The notes under the pieces are model-generated. The model saw only the letters and a program-made list of their open reading frames with translations, searched no databases and was not told the DNA's origin. A stretch of DNA of 5,136 nt from Phycisphaerae bacterium (GTDB taxonomy: Bacteria > Planctomycetota > Phycisphaerae > Tepidisphaerales > Tepidisphaeraceae), in NCBI GenBank assembly GCA_014380825.1, contig JACMJD010000026.1, positions 1 through 5,136 of the forward strand, read 5' to 3'. Made by a program: the position numbers and the translations under genes. Positions 1 to 5,136 of this stretch are shown one piece after another. How positions within the stretch are numbered: position 1 is the first letter of the stretch; the number at the start of each line of letters is the position of its first letter.

Positions 1-1
1 C

Positions 2-841
2 GCCAATGAGCACAAAGGGGTTATGCAGACGTGTTCGTCCGCCGGGCCGGCATCGAGCAATGCGGTTCGGTATCAGGATCCGCAGAAGCTCAAGTGGGCG
101 TATCGACCCGACAACGGTTCGCGGATGGACTGCTACAGCGCGCTGCTTCCATACATGGGCGTCCGCGGCGATGCGACATTTCAAACGGCGCCCAACGATA
201 AGAGCAAGGTGTTTCGTTGCCCCTCCGATCCGTGGCTTGATGGGGCCACCGAGGGCGACAGCGGCTACCGCATCTTCAACAACGTTACTGCGTTGCCAAA
301 TGGAAAATTCTATTTTCCGATCAGCTACGGCATCAACGCCGACCTGGCGTCGATCAGCGATGCAAGCGGACAGGGGCGTTTTGGCTTGAACGATAACATG
401 TCGATCACCGGCGGCCCGAAACCCTACCAAGGCACCGCCGGTCCAAACGGTGTTCGCGGCGGACAGCCGATGCAGGCAAAGCTGTTCAAGGTGCAGAAGT
501 CGTCTGACGTACTCTTGTATGCCGATTGCGGCACGCGCCCGGTGCAGACCGGACTGACGAACCCACTCGACTTCAACGACGCGCTCTACTACACGACGAA
601 CTACATGTACGAACAGTCCGGCATCAAGATCGAAGATGCTGGCCGAATGTCGGGCATTATGCTCGTGCCCTGGTTGCGAGATCGCGTGCCGTGGACCCGC
701 CATGGCGGACGCAGCACCGGGCCCAGGCCGGCGGATGTACGAGACGGCAAGATCAACATCGCCTTCTGCGACGGTCATGCCGAATCGATCCTGCAAGGCG
801 ATGCACGTCGCGTCCGGATTTCACCATACGAAGTGAAATAG
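2..841 (+). CDS. Prepilin-like H-X9-DG family protein, 3' part (5' end outside window)
   Basis: The reading frame is open from base 2 to the TAG at 839-841, and the residues before the first Met (ANEHKGV, bases 2-22) look like normal family sequence, so the Met at 23 is probably internal and the start lies upstream. Counting from that Met, visible family-like motifs are VFRCPSDP (63-70), SYGIN (101-105), SDVLLYADCG (161-170), RHGGR (226-230) and the terminal INIAFCDGHAE (244-254). These fit the planctomycete proteins with a type IV prepilin-like N-terminus and a C-terminal 'H-X9-DG' prepilin-processing-associated domain (DUF1559-like). Such proteins are thought to be exported and pseudopilin-like, but their molecular role is unknown. 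The diagnostic signal/transmembrane helix would be in the missing N-terminus, so it cannot be checked here. The His-to-Asp-Gly spacing is longer than usual (22 residues from H227 to D250). It is probably not functionally linked to malQ downstream. Confidence 0.82.
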   Translation, partial: ANEHKGVMQTCSSAGPASSNAVRYQDPQKLKWAYRPDNGSRMDCYSALLPYMGVRGDATFQTAPNDKSKVFRCPSDPWLDGATEGDSGYRIFNNVTALPNGKFYFPISYGINADLASISDASGQGRFGLNDNMSITGGPKPYQGTAGPNGVRGGQPMQAKLFKVQKSSDVLLYADCGTRPVQTGLTNPLDFNDALYYTTNYMYEQSGIKIEDAGRMSGIMLVPWLRDRVPWTRHGGRSTGPRPADVRDGKINIAFCDGHAESILQGDARRVRISPYEVK

Positions 842-862
842 TCGCTTACGGTGATTCACTTC
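830..862. repeat. Small inverted repeat across the stop codon of the pilin-like gene
   Basis: GAAGTGAA (830-837) and TTCACTTC (855-862) are perfect 8-base complements separated by 17 bases, so the stop codon lies in the loop. There is no T-run after the right arm and the stem is AT-rich, so this is a poor intrinsic terminator candidate. An 8-base palindrome, GAAGCTTC (869-876), follows directly. It may be chance, or a weak 3'-end structure. Nothing else recognisable was found in the gap 842-900 apart from the malQ ribosome binding site; no convincing promoter was seen. Confidence 0.25.
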
Positions 863-886
863 TCACTTGAAGCTTCGCTTGCCTCT

Positions 887-890
887 AAGG
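887..890 (+). promoter_or_regulatory. Probable ribosome binding site of malQ
   Basis: AAGG, continuing into AAGGCGAG, lies 10 bases before the ATG at 901. An in-frame TAA at 886-888 closes the frame just upstream, so this ATG is the first usable one and it gives the expected short leader before the conserved RSSGVLLHPTSLPG start of GH77 enzymes. Confidence 0.5.
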
Positions 891-900
891 CGAGCGCGAC

Positions 901-2550
901 ATGAGCAAACGTGCATTTACATTCTCCCGCCGCTCCAGCGGTGTGTTGTTGCATCCGACTTCTCTTCCCGGGCATCACGGTTCGGGCGATCTCGGTCCGC
1001 CGGCGTATCGGTTTGTGGATTTTCTTGCCAACGCCGGGCAGACGTGGTGGCAGATGCTGCCGGTGAATCCGCCGGGCGATGCGCCGGGGAATTCGCCTTA
1101 CTCGTCCACCAGCGCGTTCGCGGGCAGTCCGTGGCTGATCAGCCTGAACCTGCTCGTCGAGCGCGGATTGCTCAGCAAAGCCGACATCGCGCCCGAGGGC
1201 TCGCTCAACGGCCACGTCGTGGCGCAGCTTCGCAAAGGGTTTGAGTATCGAAGTCATCGCTTGCGAAAAGCGTTCACGGCATTCGAGCGCAAGAGCGGCG
1301 GCGCAAATCACTTCGCGGATCGCGACACGTTCGAGTCGTACTGCCGCAAGCATCGCAGTTGGCTGGATGATTGGGCGCTCTATGCCGCGTTGCGCGACAA
1401 GAACGACGGCACGCCGTGGTACACCTGGCCGGCGGATTTGCGGCTGCGCAAGTCCGCGGCGCTGCGCGAAGCGCGCAAGACGCTGGCGGGCGAGGTGCGG
1501 TATCAGCAGTTCCTGCAATTCATTTTCGAGCAGCAATGGTCGGCCCTGCGTGCATACGCGCACGAGCACGGCGTCGGACTGATCGGCGACATCCCGATTT
1601 TCGTCTCGCACGACAGCGCCGACGTTTGGGCGCACCGCTCGCTGTTCCTGCTCGATGAGCAGGGCACGCCAAAAGCGATCAGCGGCTATCCGCCCGATTC
1701 GTTCAACGCGCTCGGCCAGACGTGGGGCCATTCGCAATATGCCTGGGCGGCGCACAAGCGGGAAAAGTTCGCGTGGTGGATCCGTCGCTTCAAGGAAACA
1801 CTCGCGCTGTTCGACGGCGTGCGCATCGACCATTTCCTCGGCTTCCATCGCACGTGGCACATCCCATACGGCGCCGCCAACGCGAAGCGCGGCAAGTGGG
1901 TGGCGTCGCCCGGATTTGAATTGTTCAGAGCGCTCAAGGGCGCGCTGCCCGATGCGCAGATCATCGCGGAAGATTTAGGCAAGCTCACGCCGCAGGCGGC
2001 GAAGCTCCGCGACACGTTCAACTTCCCCGGCATGCGCGTGATGCAATTCGGCTTCGGCCCCGGCGGGGACTATCACCTGCCGCACCGGTATCCGAAGCGA
2101 TCGGTGATCTATCCGGGCACGCACGACAACAACACGATCGTCGGCTGGCTGGATGAGTTGCGCACGAGCGATTCCGTCCCGCTGCGCAAATCGCGCTCGA
2201 TCGAATATTCGAAGGTGCTGCGCTACCTGAACAGCGACGGCCGGGCGGTACACATGGATCTGATCCGCGCGGCGATGAGCTCGATTGCGGACACGGTGAT
2301 CTTCCAGGCGCAGGATATTCCGGGCCTGGATGTGCGATCGCGAATGAACGTCCCCGGCACGGCGGAAGGCAACTGGCGCTGGCGATTGCGCGATGGGCAG
2401 CTCACCGCATCGCACGCGGCGAAGTTGCGCGAGATGTGCGAGGTTTACGATCGACTAACTCCCTCGCCCCGTACGCGGGGAGAGGGCGGGGGTGAGGGGC
2501 CGGCGCGAGGCAAGGTCCGCTCGCGCAAGCGCGAGCTCCTCACCGCATGA
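901..2550 (+). CDS. malQ: 4-alpha-glucanotransferase (amylomaltase, GH77)
   Basis: This cytoplasmic enzyme (EC 2.4.1.25) transfers maltodextrin segments between alpha-1,4-glucans and releases glucose, rebuilding short chains into phosphorylase substrates. The family signature is clear along the whole (beta/alpha)8 barrel: RSSGVLLHPTSLPG (11-24), NSPYSSTSAFAGSPWLI (64-80), GLIGDIPIFVSHDSADVW (226-243), the nucleophile region DGVRIDHFLGF with D310, the acid/base E357 in IIAEDLG, and the third catalytic Asp D409 in YPGTHDNNT. The C-terminal SRMNVPGTAEGNWRWRL (480-496) is also present. At 549 residues it is slightly longer than usual. Homology-like sequence stops near EVYDR (514-518), where such enzymes normally end. 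The last 31 residues are encoded by a repeat element (LTPSPRTRGEGGGEG and a basic tail) and are probably not functional protein. The gene sits 64 bases upstream of glgP on the same strand, so co-transcription is likely. Confidence 0.97.
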   Translation: MSKRAFTFSRRSSGVLLHPTSLPGHHGSGDLGPPAYRFVDFLANAGQTWWQMLPVNPPGDAPGNSPYSSTSAFAGSPWLISLNLLVERGLLSKADIAPEGSLNGHVVAQLRKGFEYRSHRLRKAFTAFERKSGGANHFADRDTFESYCRKHRSWLDDWALYAALRDKNDGTPWYTWPADLRLRKSAALREARKTLAGEVRYQQFLQFIFEQQWSALRAYAHEHGVGLIGDIPIFVSHDSADVWAHRSLFLLDEQGTPKAISGYPPDSFNALGQTWGHSQYAWAAHKREKFAWWIRRFKETLALFDGVRIDHFLGFHRTWHIPYGAANAKRGKWVASPGFELFRALKGALPDAQIIAEDLGKLTPQAAKLRDTFNFPGMRVMQFGFGPGGDYHLPHRYPKRSVIYPGTHDNNTIVGWLDELRTSDSVPLRKSRSIEYSKVLRYLNSDGRAVHMDLIRAAMSSIADTVIFQAQDIPGLDVRSRMNVPGTAEGNWRWRLRDGQLTASHAAKLREMCEVYDRLTPSPRTRGEGGGEGPARGKVRSRKRELLTA

Positions 2551-2603
2551 ACATCCCATCAGACCCCTCACCCTAGCCCTCTCCCCGATTACGGGGCGAG
2601 GGG
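2461..2603. repeat. Inverted palindrome doublet (REPIN/BIME-like) at the malQ-glgP junction
   Basis: Two copies of a GC-rich palindromic unit face each other. Unit A (2461-2499, +) folds as CCCTC-G-CCCCG, loop TACG, CGGGG-A-GAGGG, and continues with GGTGAGGGG (2491-2499). Unit B (2564-2603, minus orientation) reads CCCCTCACC (2564-2572), then CCCTC-T-CCCCG, loop ATTA, CGGGG-C-GAGGG (2577-2602). Their GTGAGG tails point inward across a 64-base spacer. The spacer holds a third hairpin, GCTCGCG (2519-2525) with CGCGAGC (2530-2536), and the malQ stop codon. The pattern of an inverted pair of short palindromes with a fixed spacer is that of REPIN/BIME non-autonomous elements mobilised by RAYT (REP-associated Y1) transposases; that link is inference, as no transposase is in the window. 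A second doublet follows glgP. Confidence 0.82.
2598..2603 (+). promoter_or_regulatory. Candidate ribosome binding site of glgP, inside the repeat
   Basis: GAGGGG lies 11 bases before the ATG at 2615 and is the only purine-rich Shine-Dalgarno-like stretch there. It is the outer arm of repeat unit B and can pair with CCCTC at 2577-2581, so it could be hidden in a hairpin unless ribosomes finishing malQ or other factors open it. Spacing is slightly long, so its use is plausible rather than certain. Confidence 0.4.
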
Positions 2604-2614
2604 ACCAGAAACAA

Positions 2615-4804
2615 ATGCCATCAACGAAAAAGTCCGCCTCGAATCGTGACATTCTTCATCGCCTCGACGCGCTCGCCCGAAATCTGTGGTGGAGTTGGCA
2701 GCCCGATGCGCAGCGTCTGTTCGCGTCGATGGACCCGGCGCTGTGGGATGCGACGCATCACAATCCGATCAAGACGCTGCGCCTGCTGCCTGCCGAGCGG
2801 CGCGATGTCATCCAGAACGATCCGCGCTTCACGGCGCATCTGAAGCGCGTCGAAGACTCGCTTCGCGAGTATCTGTCGACGAAGACGTGGTTCGAGCGCA
2901 CTTACGATCGGCGCCCAGCACACAAAAAAGCCCGAACGCCAAAAAAGGGGTCAGGCCCCTTTTTTCGAACCGGCGCGAACCAACGGTCGCCGCTGGTCGC
3001 GTACTTCTGCGCCGAGTTCGCCGTGCATGAATGTCTGCCGCAATACTCCGGCGGGCTCGGTGTGCTGGCGGGCGATCATGTGAAAAGCGCCAGCGACCTG
3101 GGCGTGCCGCTGGTGGGCGTGGGGCTGCTGTATCGCAACGGTTATTACACGCACGAGTTCGCCGCCGACGGCTCGACGCGCGTGGTGTATCCGCTGATCG
3201 ATTTCGCCGACGTGCCGATTACCGACACGGGCCGGACGATCGATGTGCCGATGGGTGCCAAATCGATCAAGGCGAAAATCTGGCGGCAGCTCGTCGGGCG
3301 CACGCAACTGTTCCTGCTCGATACCGATGTCGAAGGAAACTCCGCCGACGATCGAAAACTCACGCGGCATCTTTACGGCGGAGATCGTGAATATCGCATC
3401 AAGCAGGAAATTCTGCTCGGCGTGGGTGGAATCATCGCGCTGGACGCGATGGGCCTGAAGCCGACCGTGTATCACCTGAACGAGGGTCACGCGGCGTTCG
3501 CGGCGCTGGAGCGATTGCGCCGCCTCGTGCATCGCGGCGTATCGTTTGACGAAGCGGTCGCGACGGTTGCCGCGAACACCGTGTTCACCACGCACACGCC
3601 CGTGCCGGCAGGGCATGATCGCTTCGACGCGAAGATGATGAAGAAGTATCTCGGCCGGCAGATGGATTCGATCGGCGCCGATTGGCTCGGGCTCGGCCGC
3701 GAAAATCCGGATGACACGAAAAGCGAATTCGTGATGACCGTGCTGGCGATCCAGCTCAGCTCGCATCGCAACGGCGTGGCGGCGCTGCATGGCGAGGTGT
3801 CGCGCGAGATGTGGCAGCATCTGTTCGGCGTGCAGAACGTTGACGATGTCCCGATCGGTCACGTCACTAACGGCGTACACACGCAAACATGGCTCGCGCC
3901 GGAGATTCGTCCGCTGTACGACAAATATCTCAAGCCGCGCTGGAACCGCGCGGGGCCGGAGGAGGATTTCTGGAAGAACGCCGGACGGATTTCGCCCGCG
4001 GAATTATGGAACGTTCGCCGCATCCTGCGCGGGCGGATGATTCGCTTCATCCGCCAGCGGATGGTCGATCACGTGATGCGCCAGCACGGCAACGAGCAGC
4101 AGTTGCTAAACGCACAGGCGATGTTCGATGATGACGCGCTGACGATTGGATTCGCCCGTCGGTTCGCAACGTACAAGCGCGCGCCGCTCGTGTTTCGCAA
4201 CGCCAAGCGACTGGCGCGGATCCTGGGCAACGAAGATCGTCCGGTGCAGATCGTCTTCGCCGGCAAACCGCACCCGGCGGACATCGGGGGGCAGGAATTC
4301 GCGCAGGAGATTTACAAGCACGCGGGCGAGAACGCATTTCAAGGCCGCGTTGCGATCCTCGAAGACTACGACATGGAAATGGGCCGGATGCTCACGAGCG
4401 GGTGCGATGTCTGGCTGAACAACCCGCTGCGCCCGCAGGAGGCCAGCGGCACCAGCGGCATGAAACCGCCGCTGCACGGCGGCATCAACTGTTCCATCCT
4501 CGACGGCTGGTGGCCCGAGGCATACTGCGAAGTAAACGGGCGGGGAAAGAACGGCTGGGCGATCGGTGACGGCACGCAATTGTCCGATCGCTCCAAGCAG
4601 GACACGCGCGATGCCGATGCGATCTATCGGCTGCTGGAGAATGAGATCGCCCCGGAGTTTTACGATCGTGATGCTAACGATGTCCCGCGCAAATGGGTCG
4701 CGCGGATGATCGCATCAATGCAGACGGTGTGCGCACAGTTCAGTACATCGCGGATGGTGGGGGATTACTGCACGAAGTATTACATGCCCGCGCACGCGCA
4801 TTAG
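2615..4804 (+). CDS. glgP: Alpha-glucan (glycogen/maltodextrin) phosphorylase, GT35, DUF3417 type
   Basis: This 729-residue cytoplasmic PLP enzyme (EC 2.4.1.1) releases glucose-1-phosphate from alpha-1,4-glucan ends. The N-terminal DUF3417-like part is seen at about 12-95 (LARNLWWSWQPDAQRLF, HNPIKTLR). The catalytic part follows: PLVAYFCAEF (126-135), YSGGLGVLAGDH (144-155), HLNEGHAAF (287-295), TTHTPVPAGHDRF (325-337), VTNGVHTQTW (417-426), GFARRFATYKR (512-522) with the phosphate-site Arg and Lys, and EASGTSGMK (609-617), where K617 is the expected Schiff-base lysine. GTSGMK rather than GTSNMK or GTGNMK marks the bacterial subfamily typified by mycobacterial and Thermotoga-like GlgP, not the E. 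coli GlgP/MalP type. The protein lacks the longer C-terminal region of some relatives. The ATG at 2615 was chosen because upstream in-frame codons are repeat sequence overlapping malQ. Residues about 101-123 look like an in-frame repeat insertion before the conserved PLVAYF strand. Confidence 0.96.
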   Translation: MPSTKKSASNRDILHRLDALARNLWWSWQPDAQRLFASMDPALWDATHHNPIKTLRLLPAERRDVIQNDPRFTAHLKRVEDSLREYLSTKTWFERTYDRRPAHKKARTPKKGSGPFFRTGANQRSPLVAYFCAEFAVHECLPQYSGGLGVLAGDHVKSASDLGVPLVGVGLLYRNGYYTHEFAADGSTRVVYPLIDFADVPITDTGRTIDVPMGAKSIKAKIWRQLVGRTQLFLLDTDVEGNSADDRKLTRHLYGGDREYRIKQEILLGVGGIIALDAMGLKPTVYHLNEGHAAFAALERLRRLVHRGVSFDEAVATVAANTVFTTHTPVPAGHDRFDAKMMKKYLGRQMDSIGADWLGLGRENPDDTKSEFVMTVLAIQLSSHRNGVAALHGEVSREMWQHLFGVQNVDDVPIGHVTNGVHTQTWLAPEIRPLYDKYLKPRWNRAGPEEDFWKNAGRISPAELWNVRRILRGRMIRFIRQRMVDHVMRQHGNEQQLLNAQAMFDDDALTIGFARRFATYKRAPLVFRNAKRLARILGNEDRPVQIVFAGKPHPADIGGQEFAQEIYKHAGENAFQGRVAILEDYDMEMGRMLTSGCDVWLNNPLRPQEASGTSGMKPPLHGGINCSILDGWWPEAYCEVNGRGKNGWAIGDGTQLSDRSKQDTRDADAIYRLLENEIAPEFYDRDANDVPRKWVARMIASMQTVCAQFSTSRMVGDYCTKYYMPAHAH
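2941..2965. repeat. 25-base palindrome embedded in frame in glgP
   Basis: The left arm AAAAAAGGGG (2941-2950) and right arm CCCCTTTTTT (2956-2965) are perfect complements around the 5-base loop TCAGG. It is read through in glgP as PKKGSGPFF (109-117), a peptide typical of translated intergenic palindromes of the GGGGTCAGGCCCC kind seen in many bacterial genomes. The wider foreign-looking segment is about 2915-2983 (residues 101-123). It includes an 8-base direct repeat CAAAAAAG at 2923-2930 and 2940-2947. Each strand presents a GC stem followed by six T, so it also resembles a bidirectional intrinsic terminator. It is unrelated in sequence to the doublets at 2461 and 4805. Confidence 0.8.
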
Positions 4805-4938
4805 CTCCCCTCCCTGGAAGGGAGGGCCCGGGGAGGTTCAAGCTCGAATGCTTGAAGCACGCGTCGGCTACCAAAGCGGGCATTGAACGGTCACGGTTCG
4901 ACCCTCACCCCGCCCCTCTCCCTTCCAGGGAGAGGGAG
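4805..4938. repeat. Second inverted palindrome doublet (REPIN/BIME-like), directly after glgP
   Basis: Unit C (4805-4836, +) starts at the base after the glgP stop and has a perfect 8-bp stem, CCCTCCCT (4808-4815) with AGGGAGGG (4819-4826), followed by CCCGGGGAGG. Unit D (4902-4938, minus orientation) begins CCCTCACCCCG and has a perfect 10-bp stem, CCCTCTCCCT (4914-4923) with AGGGAGAGGG (4927-4936). The units face inward with 66 bases between the GAGG/CCTC tails, against 68 in the doublet at 2461-2603. The spacer carries its own hairpin, TTCAAGC (4837-4843) with GCTTGAA (4850-4856), but its sequence is not obviously the same as the other spacer. Unit C lacks the TG of the GGGGTGAGG tail, so it is a diverged copy. 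Confidence 0.78.
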
Positions 4939-4940
4939 TC

Positions 4941-4977
4941 GGAAAGAAAAAGACCCACGGATGGTCCGTGGGTCTTT
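4941..4977 (-). terminator. Intrinsic terminator for the minus-strand gene, possibly bidirectional
   Basis: A perfect 13-bp stem, AAAGACCCACGGA (4949-4961) with TCCGTGGGTCTTT (4965-4977), encloses a 3-base loop. Read on the minus strand the stem is followed by TTCTTTCC, giving a T-rich tail of TTTTTCTTTCC. It lies 28 bases after the minus-strand stop codon (5006-5008). On the plus strand the stem ends in only three T, so it may also stop glgP transcription, though less strongly. A shared terminator suits the convergent arrangement. Confidence 0.85.
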
Positions 4978-5005
4978 GGACTGACATTTTGAAACAACGC
5001 GCGAA

Positions 5006-5134
5006 TCAGAGGAGCTGATCGCTGAACAGACTGCCGTTCCGCGGGTCCAATCCGTTGAGCGGGTCGAGCACGGGCGCTGGCCCGTTCGGGTTGTAGCTGA
5101 ATGCACGGGTGCCGCCCGGCGTACTGCCGGGACT
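5006..5134 (-). CDS. C-terminal 42 codons of an unidentified minus-strand protein (5' end outside window)
   Basis: On the minus strand a frame is open from the window edge to a TGA at 5006-5008 and encodes 42 residues that end in SLFSDQLL. The case for a real gene is threefold: third codon positions are mostly G or C as in malQ and glgP, the composition is protein-like (AFSYNPNGPAPVLDPLNG) rather than Arg-rich like the antisense frames here, and a strong terminator oriented for this strand lies 28 bases past the stop. The visible part is rich in Pro, Gly and Asn and contains LDPLNG followed at once by LDPRNG, a small tandem motif. No start codon or diagnostic domain falls in the window, so I assign no function. 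A Pro/Gly/Asn-rich tail would suit an exported or surface protein, but this is a guess. Confidence 0.6.
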   Translation of the reverse strand, partial: SPGSTPGGTRAFSYNPNGPAPVLDPLNGLDPRNGSLFSDQLL

Positions 5135-5136
5135 TC

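Noticed and set aside
856..1860. Long open frame (334 codons) antisense to malQ
   Set aside because: Arg/Ala-rich translation with no recognisable motif, fully opposite a well-conserved enzyme; long antisense frames are expected in GC-rich DNA.
2461..2603. CRISPR array or riboswitch at the malQ-glgP junction
   Set aside because: Only two inverted, not direct, repeat copies with one spacer, and no conserved aptamer motif that I recognise.
2492..2614. Upstream extension of glgP by 41 codons, overlapping malQ
   Set aside because: The extension encodes repeat sequence (LTLALSPITGRGD) and lacks family similarity; the ATG at 2615 directly precedes the expected N-terminal region.
2951..3886. Long open frame (311 codons) antisense to glgP
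   Set aside because: His/Arg-rich low-information protein that begins in the palindrome and mirrors conserved GlgP codons; a by-product of codon usage.
4885..4899. Inverted GAAC/GTTC pair in the spacer of the second doublet
   Set aside because: Only four complementary bases per arm around a mismatch; expected by chance.
4693..4992. Plus-strand frame ending with a PHPAPLPSRERE-like peptide
   Set aside because: It overlaps glgP out of frame and then reads through the repeat doublet and terminator stem; this peptide is a familiar artefact of translating such repeats.
4891..5106. Minus-strand 71-codon frame starting at 5106
   Set aside because: It runs through the terminator hairpin and into repeat unit D, and it is Ser/Arg-rich; the other minus frame ending at 5006 fits the terminator better.

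Overview
This is a GC-rich window from a bacterium, most likely a member of the Planctomycetota (possibly Phycisphaerae-like). The pointers are a pilin-like surface protein with the terminal 'FCDGH' signature that is hugely expanded in planctomycetes, a short DUF3417-type glycogen phosphorylase, and GC-rich palindromic repeats of the kind that often give spurious 'LTPALSPRTGRG' or 'PHPAPLPSRERE' peptides. The lineage is inferred from gene content; no rRNA or other phylogenetic marker is present.

Layout. Positions 2-841 (+) hold the 3' part of a prepilin-like H-X9-DG family gene whose N-terminus lies outside the window. After a 59-base gap comes malQ (901-2550, +), a GH77 4-alpha-glucanotransferase with all three catalytic carboxylates. 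It is followed 64 bases later by glgP (2615-4804, +), a GT35 alpha-glucan phosphorylase with the PLP lysine and the phosphate-site Arg/Lys residues. The last 200 bases of intergenic DNA hold a repeat doublet and a strong stem-loop terminator. The terminator's T-tract serves a minus-strand gene, of which only the last 42 codons (5006-5134) are in the window. glgP and that gene are convergent.

Function. malQ and glgP form a likely two-gene glycogen/maltodextrin utilisation unit. GlgP releases glucose-1-phosphate from non-reducing ends until chains become too short. MalQ disproportionates short maltodextrins into longer chains that GlgP can attack again, releasing glucose. The pilin-like gene upstream looks functionally unrelated.

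Most unusual content. Three repeat insertions reshape this small operon. A doublet of inverted GC-rich palindromes (2461-2603) sits on the malQ/glgP junction, forms the last 30 or so codons of malQ and supplies the only visible Shine-Dalgarno of glgP. A second doublet of the same architecture and similar spacing (4805-4938) starts immediately after the glgP stop. A different palindrome (2941-2965) is embedded in frame inside glgP. The doublets resemble REPIN/BIME-type non-autonomous elements. No transposase and no CRISPR, tRNA or rRNA was seen. I see no clearly novel multi-gene system; the repeat biology is the part worth following up.
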